Position numbers and translations under genes: made by a program | In this document: one piece after another, positions 43,301 through 50,536 of the stretch | How positions within the stretch are numbered: position 1 is the first letter of the stretch | How the letters are laid out: each line of letters opens with the position of its first letter | DNA from: LMUY01 sp964242215 | GTDB lineage: Bacteria > Pseudomonadota > Alphaproteobacteria > Acetobacterales > Acetobacteraceae | NCBI GenBank assembly: GCA_964242215.1 | Contig: CAXTCJ010000018.1 | Coordinates: 1-64,000 of the forward strand | Reading direction: 5' to 3' | Length of the DNA stretch: 64,000 nucleotides | The notes under the pieces: model-generated | The model's input: only the letters and a program-made list of their open reading frames with translations | Told to the model about the DNA's origin: nothing | Databases searched by the model: none

Positions 43301-43573
43301 GAGGCACTGCAAAAGGTCGCGTTTGCCATCCCGCGCGTTATCCTGCTCGACCTGAATATGCCGGTGATGGATGGCTTCGATTTCCTGCACGCCTTGCGGC
43401 GACGTCCTGGCTGCGAGCATGTCCCGGTCGTGGTGCTCACGGCGATGGATTTGAGCGCGGAGGACCGTAGCCGGTTGCGCGGAGCGAACCAGGTGCTGAA
43501 CAAGGGCGACACGAGCCTGCGGGACCTGGCGGAGAGGCTCCGGCAACTGGGGGCAGTGCCCGATGAGCGATGA
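40358..43573 (+). CDS. PAS/GAF hybrid histidine kinase with two receiver domains
   Basis: This soluble 1071-residue kinase has the domain order PAS (about 15-125), GAF (140-300), PAS (305-425), PAS/PAC (435-565), HisKA with His589 in NMSHELRTPLS, HATPase (about 690-810), receiver 1 (Asp880 in LLDVTMPGMDG) and receiver 2 (Asp998 in LLDLNMPVMDG). No membrane helix is evident. The output partner is not encoded nearby, and no HPt domain is visible. Three 19-bp tandem repeats follow the gene. The GAF and PAS sensors suggest small-molecule or redox sensing. Confidence 0.92.
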   Translation: MAVDAYTALPVGTQLEFMDALGDGVYGVDLEGRCVFVNRAALRMLRYAHADELLGRNMHATIHHTRPDGAPFPQHECPLLHTATSGRPVRLENEMLWRRDGSPFFAEYSSFPVTSSGRITGSVITFNDTSVRQDAQQRLAVQYAVAQVLASLAPLDTVLPRILEAIGAGLGWDLGFLWRNEREQLRCAAEWRSLDAGDLGSFGHCGAESDAVLPAGAGPLGQGLGNDAPIHIPDLTVGDGRQAEAARHGLRSALAFPLMDGGTVSGTIEFYSRRQIDVDDSLLEALSTLGHQIGQTLERRRVAEALRESQALNAAILASAPDCVVTIDANGSILAFNATAEATFGLRAADVLGQDLDQTIFPPETHAGHRRAFARALEGDDSVLARRIEVNAIRGDGSVFPVEFSLTRTLGGEHPLFTAYLRNITERRKDQSRMRESEARFSTIANAIPQLAWMTAPDGEIVWYNSRWYEYTGTKFDDMRGWGWRSVHHPDHIERVERHLRESFRLGAPWEDTFPLRAADGSYNWFLSRALPIRDDPDEADPAGRILGWFGTNTDITALRETEQSLAAARDEAETANRAKSTFIANMSHELRTPLSAIIGYAEMLQEEIDDGTEPAELMRDVSKIEGNARHLLGLINDVLDLSKVESGKMEAYVETFDIAAMATEVSATVGALLEKKENRLELHLAPALGSMRSDVTRIRQVLLNLLSNAAKFTERGTITLAIDRIEGPAGADWVRFAITDSGIGMTQEQLGKLFQRFQQADASTTRQFGGTGLGLALTKAFASLLGGEVTVTSIPGQGSTFAVSLPATLEPPAPAAADAPEPPALSGHEIVLVVDDDETQRDLTSRFLLREGYTPRTAVDGPTGLALARQLRPRAILLDVTMPGMDGWSVLSAMKADADLAAIPVVMVTFSTERALASSLGAADYVVKPVNWDRLRQVMERFREAEGDVLVVDDEADTRYRTRQVLEKHGWTIVEAANGEEALQKVAFAIPRVILLDLNMPVMDGFDFLHALRRRPGCEHVPVVVLTAMDLSAEDRSRLRGANQVLNKGDTSLRDLAERLRQLGAVPDER

Positions 43574-43625
43574 GCAAGGCTACGAAATCCCGCGTGACCA
43601 ACGCGGCCACTCGCAGCATTGGCCC

Positions 43626-43682
43626 GGGCTGGCGTGACCGCGACGGGCTGGCGTGACCCAGACGGGCTTGCGCGACCACAAC
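43626..43682. repeat. three tandem 19-bp direct repeats
   Basis: The units start at 43626, 43645 and 43664, and each begins GGGCTGGCGTGACC or a close variant (the third is GGGCTTGCGCGACC). The period of 19 is not a multiple of three and the stretch is non-coding, between the convergent kinase and wrbA genes. It may be a replication-slippage minisatellite or an array of protein-binding sites. Confidence 0.75.
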
Positions 43683-43732
43683 GGGGGCGCTGGCCGCTGC
43701 CGGCGAGCCATGAAACCGCCTCGAACTACAAC

Positions 43733-44374
43733 TCAGCCCTGCTCCTTGCGGCTCGGCATCTCGCCCGCGACCACCAGCGCCTGCGCGATCGCTATCATGC
43801 GACGCCCCTGATGGCGGGCGGCGTCCAGATCTTCGGATCGTGGCGGTCTGTTCTCGGCGCCAACGATGCTGGAGGCGCCGTAGGGCGACCCGGCTTCAAG
43901 CATGGCTTCGTCCGTGTAGCCGGTCGGCACGATGATCATCCCGAGATGGGCCATCGGCGCGTACAGCGACAGGGTCACGACCTCGGTCCCACCATGCGGC
44001 CAAGATGCCGTGGCGAACGCCCCACCCACCTTGCCGGCGAGAGCGCCGCGTTTCCATTGCGGGCCCAGTTGGTCGAGGTAGGCCTTCAACTCGGTCGCCA
44101 TAGCGCCAAAGTAGCACGGCGTGCCAAAGAGGATGGCATCTGCCCACTCCGCGTCATCCAGGGTCGGCGCTTGATACAGCGCATTCTGCCGTTTCGCGTT
44201 CTCCAGCCAACCTTTTGACTTGGCCATCGCCGTCTCGTCCACCACTTCCCGGGCTCGGCGCAGACGGATCGCGGCGCCTGCTTCACGCGCACCTTCTGCC
44301 GCCGCCTCGGCCAGCGCCTGAACCGAGCCGGAGCGCGAGTAGAAAACAATCAGAAGGCGGATAGGGTCGGACAA
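43733..44374 (-). CDS. wrbA: NAD(P)H:quinone oxidoreductase, WrbA type
   Basis: This 213-residue flavodoxin-like enzyme has the FMN phosphate loop FYSRSGSVQALAEA at the N-terminus, the FGTPCYFGAM loop and the ASWPHGG segment, in the WrbA order. It reduces quinones by two electrons and protects against redox stress. I place the start at TTG 44374, because AAGGA lies seven bases upstream and SDPIRLLIVFYS is the natural flavodoxin N-terminus. The longer frame to 44731 adds Arg-rich residues only. Confidence 0.88.
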   Translation of the reverse strand: MSDPIRLLIVFYSRSGSVQALAEAAAEGAREAGAAIRLRRAREVVDETAMAKSKGWLENAKRQNALYQAPTLDDAEWADAILFGTPCYFGAMATELKAYLDQLGPQWKRGALAGKVGGAFATASWPHGGTEVVTLSLYAPMAHLGMIIVPTGYTDEAMLEAGSPYGASSIVGAENRPPRSEDLDAARHQGRRMIAIAQALVVAGEMPSRKEQG

Positions 44375-44493
44375 ACGGACATCCTTGGTTAACGATACCC
44401 TCAGTTGATGTCGAAGGGCCGTTCGGGAAGGCAGTCGCCGTAATCGTGCGGATCTTCTGGCGCTCGGGCGAGCCGTTCCGCTGACCGGAGCAG

Positions 44494-44661
44494 TCAGCAA
44501 TCGCGCTGATAGGACGGCGGAGAGATCCAGCGACCCGCCCGAATGCCGAACGACCAGCCTAACTGGCCCACACGGGGCTCCATCAAATGCAGGGCCGCGA
44601 GATGCTCGGCGTGCCCTAATCCATCGAGGAACATGGCATGCTCCGGCGATAGTGGCGTCAT
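44494..44661 (-). other. possible 55-residue small protein in the wrbA-ccdB gap
   Basis: The gap 44375-44727 holds no recognised gene. One minus-strand frame from ATG 44661 reads MTPLSPEHAMFLDGLGHAEH and has protein-like composition with few Arg/Ala runs. It has no clear ribosome binding site and no family I know. It is listed to describe the gap, not as a firm gene call. Confidence 0.25.
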
Positions 44662-44727
44662 CAGCGCTGACCAGGGGGTCGGCCATTGCCGGTAAGACCG
44701 TCTCCGCAGGCAGCATCCGTCGCTGCC

Positions 44728-45033
44728 TCAAAACCCGATCAGGAGCATGTCCAGCGCGTGCATGATGTCGTCGCTACGTGCATCCAGGGAAAGTACGGGT
44801 TTGCGCAGCTCTTTGGCAGGCACGGCGGCGAGGAACTGCGTCAGCATCAGGTGGGACTGGCCGTCGATTTCGAAGGCAGGGTTCAGGCCCCGAGCTGGCT
44901 TGGGCGCGACGTCGGGCGGGAGCAGGGGCACGACGACACGGGTGCCGAGATCCTGCAAAAGATCGGCTTGCACATCGAGCACATAGCCGGTTCCGCCTTG
45001 ACTGGGTGTGGCATAGACGTCGTAGCGCCCCAT
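44728..45033 (-). CDS. ccdB: CcdB-type toxin
   Basis: This 101-residue protein matches the CcdB gyrase-poison family in length and pattern: it begins RYDVYATP, has LLQDLGTRVVVPLLP in the middle and ends DDIMHALDMLLIGF. CcdB traps DNA gyrase on DNA when not bound by CcdA. The start overlaps the antitoxin stop by one base (TGATG), the usual translational coupling. The C-terminal residues that contact GyrA lie in a complete tail. The location is chromosomal, so it may be a stress module or a plasmid remnant. Confidence 0.9.
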   Translation of the reverse strand: MGRYDVYATPSQGGTGYVLDVQADLLQDLGTRVVVPLLPPDVAPKPARGLNPAFEIDGQSHLMLTQFLAAVPAKELRKPVLSLDARSDDIMHALDMLLIGF

Positions 45034-45287
45034 CAGAACTGGCGGAAGGGCGCAAGCGGCAGGCCGTGGCGCTCGAAGTAGTCGTTAGACGACGCCAGTG
45101 CGTCGCGGTTCTCCTCCAGCCACTGCGCCGCGCGATGCTTGGCGATCTCCGCCTTTAGGCCTCCTTCGCAGGCCTGCGACACGTTCAGGCCGAGCGCACG
45201 CGCCTGGTCTAGTAAGTCGATCGGCAAGGTGACGTTGGTGGCCCGGCGAGTTGCCTGGGCCGCGGCGGGTCGGGGCATGGCATCCAT
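45033..45287 (-). CDS. ccdA: CcdA-type antitoxin
   Basis: This antitoxin of about 84 residues has an N-terminal ribbon-helix-helix segment (TNVTLPIDLLDQARALGLNVSQ) for DNA binding. Its C-terminal tail, ALASSNDYFERHGLPLAPFRQF in the sequence, is the CcdB-binding part with the family's conserved W-L-x-E-N upstream. The start may be ATG 45287 or ATG 45278. CcdA neutralises CcdB and represses the operon with it. A perfect inverted repeat lies just upstream. Confidence 0.9.
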   Translation of the reverse strand: MDAMPRPAAAQATRRATNVTLPIDLLDQARALGLNVSQACEGGLKAEIAKHRAAQWLEENRDALASSNDYFERHGLPLAPFRQF

Positions 45288-45320
45288 CTTCTTGAGATGC
45301 ACACTGTCTCCCAATAAAAG

Positions 45321-45338
45321 TGCGCATGCAAATGCGCA
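45321..45338. promoter_or_regulatory. inverted-repeat operator upstream of ccdAB
   Basis: TGCGCAT and ATGCGCA form a perfect 7-base inverted repeat with a four-base spacer, 33 bases upstream of the ccdA start. The ribbon-helix-helix antitoxin CcdA binds such palindromes for autoregulation. Confidence 0.6.
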
Positions 45339-45543
45339 TGACATTCGTCTGCCCGCAGCGCAGACCTCATAGCCGGTGGTTACGGGGCGCTGCTGCGGGA
45401 CGGAAACGGACCCGGCGCGGAGGCCGTCTGGCGGCGGTTCCCCGCAAAGGCATGCAATCCGGCACCGGCCGTGCGGGCCGCCTGGCACAGGGCGCGGTAA
45501 GTATTTGGCCGGATGCACGCCGCCATACTCCCGGAGGGAGAGG

Positions 45544-46392
45544 ATGAACGAGCGCGTGCTTCGAACTGAAATCAACGGCATTGAGCTGGCGTACCTGGAA
45601 AAGGGAACCGGAACACCGGTCCTGCTCCTACACGGATTTCCCGATACAGCTCGCACTTGGACGCAAACAATCGGCTTTCTCGCTGAACAGAACTTTCGAG
45701 CGATCGCCCTTTTTCAGCGAGGTTATTACCCGTCCCAAATCCCAGCGAACGGGGACTACTCTATCCGGCAACTGGCAGAGGACGCTTTGCAATTTATCGG
45801 TCAACTTGGAGCAACCAAAGCCGTCATTATCGGACATGATTGGGGAGCCTTGGCGGCCTATGCGGCTGCGGCACTCGCTCCTGAGAAAGTTGCCGCGATC
45901 GTGGCAGTGGCTATCCCGCCCTTCCTAGTGACTGAGGACAGCAACGAGGAGCGCAGTATTCGCCCTCATAACGCTTATCTTGGGCGAGGCGAAGAATCGG
46001 CTATTGCGTTGCAGAGAGACGACTTCGCTGAAGTCGATCACCTCTATACACTCTGGAGCCCGCATTGGCTGGGTGCACGAGAGCATGCGAAAGGGGTGAA
46101 GGACGGTTTGAGCCTGGAGGGCCGGTCACGTGCCGCCGTTGACTACTATCGCTTCACTCTGTCCGATGACGATGCAAAAGCGTTCTCAGTCAAACTTTCG
46201 ATGCCTGCTCTGATCGTGTATGGTGGGGATGAACCAGAGGTGCGGAAGGCTATGTTTCGCAAAGCTGCATTTGCGTTTACCGGCCCAGTCATTTGCAAGG
46301 AATATTTCGCGGTGGGCCATTGGCCCCATCTCGAGGCACCGGACCTATTTGAACGAGACGTCGTTGCCTTCCTTCAGAGCAACGTAAGTTGA
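45544..46392 (+). CDS. alpha/beta hydrolase, epoxide hydrolase-like
   Basis: This 282-residue alpha/beta hydrolase has the HGFPDTARTW oxyanion region, the nucleophile elbow GHDWGA with Asp99 (Asp instead of Ser as in epoxide hydrolases and dehalogenases), and His259 in GHWPHLEAP. The acid residue probably lies in the GGDEPE segment. GGAGGGAGAGG precedes the ATG. The gene has about 50-55% G+C in lines I counted, clearly below its surroundings, which suggests recent acquisition. It is next to the CcdAB module. The substrate could be an epoxide or a haloalkane. Confidence 0.85.
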   Translation: MNERVLRTEINGIELAYLEKGTGTPVLLLHGFPDTARTWTQTIGFLAEQNFRAIALFQRGYYPSQIPANGDYSIRQLAEDALQFIGQLGATKAVIIGHDWGALAAYAAAALAPEKVAAIVAVAIPPFLVTEDSNEERSIRPHNAYLGRGEESAIALQRDDFAEVDHLYTLWSPHWLGAREHAKGVKDGLSLEGRSRAAVDYYRFTLSDDDAKAFSVKLSMPALIVYGGDEPEVRKAMFRKAAFAFTGPVICKEYFAVGHWPHLEAPDLFERDVVAFLQSNVS

Positions 46393-46514
46393 ATGATGCA
46401 AGAAGGTTGTAACGCGGATAACAGCCGGACTGTCTGGGGGTCGTGCCGTGCTGCTACGGCGAACACGAACCTGTCCTGTCGCAAGCCAGGCGAGGATAGG
46501 CCGCAACCAACTGG

Positions 46515-47195
46515 TCAGCACAATCCGAGAGCGCCCGCCCGCCAGCCCATGTCCCAAAAGGCCGTTTCCAGCCGGACCGCGATGTTGAAGTTGGATTGCA
46601 AGTCCGCCATTCGTGCGTCAGCCCCCGACCGGGCGCCAATCCGCTGCAGCGCTGCGGCAGCTTCGGTCGCAGCCTTTTGGTACTCGGGACCGGCATACTC
46701 GTTGATCCAGCGGGAGTATGGGTTGGCGACACCAGCGAACGGCGACAGGGCGAGCCCGATCTCCGCGTAGCCCAGGATGCAGGGCGCCAGCGCCACATGC
46801 AGGTCCAGCAAGTCGCCGGCCAGACCGCGGTCCAGCACGAACCGGGTGTAGGCTACGGTTTCCACCGCCTCCGTTTCGGCCGCCATTTCTGCCTCGCTAA
46901 CGCCCCATTCCGCGCACGTGCCGACATGTAGCCGCATCTCGGCCAATAGCGCTGCCATGCCGGACGCGGCGGCGTGCAAATCGTCCAGGCGAGTGCTCTT
47001 GTATCCGGCCAGCGCGTAGGCGCGGACGAATTGAATCAAGAACAAATAGTCCTGCGTGAGATATCGGCGAAAAGCGGCCTGCGGCAGTGTGCCTTCTGCG
47101 AGACCGCGCACGAAGGGATGGCCGACGTAAGCGGTCCAGAGTGGCCCGGCGCCCGCACGTAAGCGGGCAAACAGGAGCGTGTTGGTGTCAGTCAT
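46515..47195 (-). CDS. tenA: TenA family protein (aminopyrimidine aminohydrolase)
   Basis: This 226-residue all-helical TenA/THI-4 protein has the segment AFRRYLTQDYLFLIQF near residue 40, the active-site Cys in APCILGYAEIG (about 135), and the late Glu in ETAFWDMGW. Known TenA enzymes salvage thiamin by hydrolysing 4-amino-5-aminomethyl-2-methylpyrimidine. The ATG at 47195 has GCAGGAG upstream; an ATG at 47204 is possible. Thiamin salvage fits the ThDP-dependent enzyme elsewhere in the window, although the two genes are not linked. Confidence 0.88.
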   Translation of the reverse strand: MTDTNTLLFARLRAGAGPLWTAYVGHPFVRGLAEGTLPQAAFRRYLTQDYLFLIQFVRAYALAGYKSTRLDDLHAAASGMAALLAEMRLHVGTCAEWGVSEAEMAAETEAVETVAYTRFVLDRGLAGDLLDLHVALAPCILGYAEIGLALSPFAGVANPYSRWINEYAGPEYQKAATEAAAALQRIGARSGADARMADLQSNFNIAVRLETAFWDMGWRAGALGLC

Positions 47196-47366
47196 AAGCA
47201 GCATCTCCTGCAAGGCCCGGTGCTGTACCTCCGGCACGGGTCCAGTGGCAACGACCGCCGCGGATTCGCCGGGAGCGGACTGTCGGCTGTGGAGGAGCCA
47301 CCTAAGGTAAGCGGAATTCGACCGGCTGGCGTCCAAACCCGCCGCAGCAGAAGCTGCTGGGCATCA

Positions 47367-47933
47367 TCACGAGCGTTCAGGCGATGATGTACCGATCCCT
47401 CCCAAGGCTTTCCGCATGCGTATCAGCGGCAACACGACCCCCTCAACTTTCGCCTCGACCGTTTCGACAGGTCCGTAGCCCGCAACGGCGTAGAGACGTT
47501 CGCCGCTCAAGGTCGCCATCAGCTCGACGACGGAAAATCCCGCCGCGGCAGCTTCCTTCTCGCATTCTGACAGGATCAATCTCCCTACACCCTGTCTGGC
47601 AAACGCCGGATGCGTGTACATGGCCCGGATCTTCGCTGCATCCTGTGTCGGGTCGAGGAACTTCGGATCCCGCAGATCCGCGCTGTGGTCGCCTCCATAC
47701 AAGGTTGCCCGCCGGCTCCAGCCGCCGCATCCGGCGATGACACCATCCCTCTCGGCCAGCAGGTAGGTGCCATCTTCGACGAGCTGTGTATCCAGACCCA
47801 TGATCGCTCGGCTCGCGATGACCTGCTCGGGAGACAGGAACTCCGACTGCAGCCCATCGATGGCCAGCGCCATGAGGGACCGCAGGGCGGGGAGATCGGC
47901 CGAGGTGGCCCACCGCGTTCGATATTCGGTCAC
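47367..47933 (-). CDS. GNAT family N-acetyltransferase
   Basis: This 188-residue acetyltransferase has the acetyl-CoA binding motif HPAFARQGVGRLIL (about residues 110-123), preceded by RAMYTHPAF, and the C-terminal VAGYGPVE strand. The start is a GTG at 47933 with GGCAGGAGG upstream, an excellent ribosome binding site. An ATG lies out of frame four bases earlier. The 5' end is repeated beyond the assembly gap, so the gene itself is complete. The acceptor substrate is unknown. Confidence 0.87.
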   Translation of the reverse strand: MTEYRTRWATSADLPALRSLMALAIDGLQSEFLSPEQVIASRAIMGLDTQLVEDGTYLLAERDGVIAGCGGWSRRATLYGGDHSADLRDPKFLDPTQDAAKIRAMYTHPAFARQGVGRLILSECEKEAAAAGFSVVELMATLSGERLYAVAGYGPVETVEAKVEGVVLPLIRMRKALGGIGTSSPERS

Positions 47934-47962
47934 GTCATACCTCCTGCCGTCGTCCCTCTGCT
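47908..47962. repeat. left copy of a 55-bp exact repeat flanking the N gap
   Basis: These 55 bases are identical to 48063-48117, the first bases after the 100-N gap. They cover the GNAT start codon and its ribosome binding site. This looks like unmerged contig overlap rather than biology. Confidence 0.9.
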
Positions 47963-48062
47963 NNNNNNNNNNNNNNNNNNNNNNNNNNNNNNNNNNNNNN
48001 NNNNNNNNNNNNNNNNNNNNNNNNNNNNNNNNNNNNNNNNNNNNNNNNNNNNNNNNNNNNNN
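47963..48062. other. assembly gap of 100 N
   Basis: Exactly 100 undetermined bases join two contigs. The flanks are identical over 55 bases, so the true distance may be zero or negative. Confidence 0.97.
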
Positions 48063-48117
48063 GCCCACCGCGTTCGATATTCGGTCACGTCATACCTCCT
48101 GCCGTCGTCCCTCTGCT
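48063..48117. repeat. right copy of the 55-bp repeat flanking the N gap
   Basis: This is an exact copy of 47908-47962, with a second GNAT start codon at 48088. If the contigs overlap, this segment is an artefact of scaffolding. Confidence 0.9.
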
Positions 48118-48255
48118 AGGTTTTATGGTCGTTGCCACGGTATTCTTGCTTAGCCCCAGCTCGCGTCCGATCAGCCGGTAGCTGCGCCCCACTCGTCGGC
48201 CGTGACGATCCACGTGTTCCCGGCTCCACCTTGCTTGTTTACGCTTACTCGGAGG
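48085..48255 (-). pseudogene. helix-turn-helix fragment, possibly recombinase or transposase remnant
   Basis: The minus-strand frame without a start codon reads KQARWSREHVDRHGRR and then SYRLIGRELGLSKNTVATTI, a clear helix-turn-helix of the type found at the end of resolvases or the start of transposases. It is cut off by stops at both ends, and its stop falls within the GNAT start region. It is probably a decayed mobile-element gene; which family is uncertain. Its proximity to the assembly gap fits a repeat-rich spot. Confidence 0.4.
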
Positions 48256-48304
48256 TCAGCACCCGCTGACGCCGTGACGCTACCTCAGCTACACCGCCAC
48301 CAAC

Positions 48305-48907
48305 ATGCCCGGCCCCATCGTCCACCCGGCGTTCGACGCCGCGTCCGCACCGTTGTCCCCCGCCTTCTACGCGCGTCCCGCGCCGGAGGTCGCCCGGGCC
48401 CTGATCGGCGTGCAGCTTCTCGTCGCCGGCGTCGGCGGACGCGTTGTCGAGACCGAGGCCTATGACCGTGAAGACCCAGCCTCCCACAGCTTCAACGGCC
48501 CGACTATCCGCAACGCCGCCATGTTCGGGCCACCCGGCAGAGCCTACGTGTATCGCTCCTACGGCCTGCACTGGTGCCTGAACGTGGTATGCGGCGTGGA
48601 ACCCGGCAGCGCGGTGCTGATCCGCGCCCTGGAGCCGGAGCACGGCCTCGACCTCATGCGCGAACGGCGGGGGAAGGTATCGGACCGCGATCTTTGCCGC
48701 GGCCCCGGGCGGCTTTGTCAGGCCCTGGCCATCACCGGGGCACTGGACGGGCGGCCGTTGGACGCGGTGCCCTTCATGGTCCTGGACCGTGAAGCGCAGG
48801 CGGAGGTGATCACGAGCCGACGCGTCGGCATCACTCGTGCTGCTGATACACCCTGGCGGTTCAGTCTGGTCGGATCGCGCCTCCTCAGCCGGCCATTGCA
48901 GAGGTGA
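48305..48907 (+). CDS. DNA-3-methyladenine glycosylase (AAG/MPG family)
   Basis: This 200-residue protein has the family's signatures: LIGVQLLV near residue 34, the catalytic Glu in VETEAYDREDPASHS, the MFGPPGRAYVYRSYGLHWCLN stretch around the nucleotide-flipping Tyr, and CRGPGRLCQAL near the end. It removes alkylated purines such as 3-methyladenine and hypoxanthine from DNA to start base excision repair. It is a complete single gene. No Ada-type or AlkB genes accompany it. Confidence 0.93.
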   Translation: MPGPIVHPAFDAASAPLSPAFYARPAPEVARALIGVQLLVAGVGGRVVETEAYDREDPASHSFNGPTIRNAAMFGPPGRAYVYRSYGLHWCLNVVCGVEPGSAVLIRALEPEHGLDLMRERRGKVSDRDLCRGPGRLCQALAITGALDGRPLDAVPFMVLDREAQAEVITSRRVGITRAADTPWRFSLVGSRLLSRPLQR

Positions 48908-49146
48908 TCACACCATGACGGTGAAGGCTGCGTGGCACGCCGGATGCTTCCCGTCCAGCGATGCCCGTGTCGACGACCACTACCGGCTCTGCCGATGCCG
49001 CCTGACCGCCCGGCAGCACCGGAGCGTGCGCGGCACCGCCTTCCAGCTTTGCGGAATGGCCTGCGTGACCGCCGTGCCGTGGGCCATTCTGACAACTCCC
49101 TGCCTTTCCCGACCCCGAGACGCCGAGACGATCCGAAGGAGACACT

Positions 49147-50487
49147 ATGAAGAACGGCCACATGAAGCTCGGCATCATGCCGGAGGGTGCAGGCCGCACC
49201 GGGTCGGACTGGACGCATCCCGGAATGCCACCCTACCCCGGCACGAATTTCGAGAAGCACAAGGAACAGGCGCTGATCGGCGAGGAGTTCAAGGCGGACT
49301 TCTTCTTCGTCGCCGACACGCTGTGGGCCGACGAGGTTTCGCCGCCGCATCGGCTCGACCGGTTCGAGGCGACGACCCTGCTCGCCGCCATCGCGGCCGT
49401 CACCACGCATATCGGCCTGGTCGGCACCATGTCGACCACCTTCTGCGAGCCGTTCAACATCGCCCGCCAGATCCTGTCGCTGGATCACATCAGCAACGGC
49501 CGTGCCGGCTGGAACCTGGTCACGACCGATCCCAAGGGCTCGTCCGACAATTACGGCCGGTTCCATGCCATCTCCCACCAGGAGCGCTATGAGATCGGGG
49601 AGGAGGCTTACCGCGTCGTGACCGGGCTGTGGGACAGCTTCGAGGATGATGCGCTGCCGCAGGACAAGGAGAAGGGCATCTTCCTGATCCCGGAAAAGCT
49701 CCATGCTTTGAACCACAAGGGGAAGCATTTCGAGTCGAAGGGTCCGCTCAACCTTCACCGGTCGCGGCAGGGGCGGCCGATCGTGTTCACGGCGACGGCG
49801 TCCGACGAAGGCATGGCCTTCGCGGCGCGCCTCGTCGATTGCGTGTTCACGCCGGGCTCCTACGGCATGGGCGTTAGCCAGGAGTTCTACCGCAAGCTGA
49901 AGGCCAAGGCGGTCGAGTATGGCCGGGATCCGGACGGGGTCGCGATCCTTCCGAGTTGCGCCCCCCTCATCGCGCCGACGCGGGAGGCTGCGCAGGCAAT
50001 CCAGGCCGCGCGCCGGGAGCAGATCGGGCTGCAGGGCGCGATCAAGTACCTCAGCGGCTCGTTCCACGGCTTCGATCTCCGGAGCTACAGCTTGGACGAC
50101 CCGTTCCCGCTGACGGCGATCGAGAGCGTCGGCGAGGGGTTCAAGGGCGACATGACACGGATGCTCCACGTCGCGCGCAACGAGGCTCTCACAGTCAGGC
50201 AGTTCGTGATGCGGTTCGGGTTCCCCAAGGACAGCTACGTGGGCACCGCCGAGGACGTGGCCGACGAGATGCAGGAGTGGTTCGAGGGAGGGGCGTGCGA
50301 CGGCTTCATGCTGGTGGAGTCGCAGCCGGGTCAGCTACGCTTGTTCGCGGATACCGTCGCGCCGATCCTGAGGGAGCGGGGGCTGCTGCGGAAGGACTAC
50401 CCGGGCACCACGCTGCGGGAGAACCTGGGGTTGCCCAAGCCTGACAACCTGTTCGCCGGCGAGCGGCCTCATCGCGAACGTGGGTGA
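49147..50487 (+). CDS. NtaA/SnaA/DszA-type flavin-dependent monooxygenase
   Basis: This 446-residue LLM-class monooxygenase begins KLGIMPEGAG and has the NtaA-type blocks EEFKADFFFVADTL, LDHISNGRAGWNLVTT and FTATASDEGMAFAA. Relatives oxidise nitrilotriacetate, EDTA or dibenzothiophene sulfone with FMNH2 from a separate reductase, which is not encoded nearby. AAGGAGACACT precedes the ATG. The 239 bases upstream hold no recognised gene. The substrate is unknown. Confidence 0.9.
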   Translation: MKNGHMKLGIMPEGAGRTGSDWTHPGMPPYPGTNFEKHKEQALIGEEFKADFFFVADTLWADEVSPPHRLDRFEATTLLAAIAAVTTHIGLVGTMSTTFCEPFNIARQILSLDHISNGRAGWNLVTTDPKGSSDNYGRFHAISHQERYEIGEEAYRVVTGLWDSFEDDALPQDKEKGIFLIPEKLHALNHKGKHFESKGPLNLHRSRQGRPIVFTATASDEGMAFAARLVDCVFTPGSYGMGVSQEFYRKLKAKAVEYGRDPDGVAILPSCAPLIAPTREAAQAIQAARREQIGLQGAIKYLSGSFHGFDLRSYSLDDPFPLTAIESVGEGFKGDMTRMLHVARNEALTVRQFVMRFGFPKDSYVGTAEDVADEMQEWFEGGACDGFMLVESQPGQLRLFADTVAPILRERGLLRKDYPGTTLRENLGLPKPDNLFAGERPHRERG

Positions 50488-50536
50488 GACCCCATAGGCG
50501 GACAGCTCCTCTCTGGAGTGATGCGGATAGGATGGC

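Noticed and set aside
44375..44731. Upstream extension of wrbA
   Set aside because: Arg/Ala-rich, no family match, and the TTG at 44374 has an AAGGA site at proper distance.
48908..49146. Possible small gene between the glycosylase and the NtaA-type monooxygenase
   Set aside because: The frames are Arg/Cys-rich, differ by strand and have no convincing start; treated as leader region.
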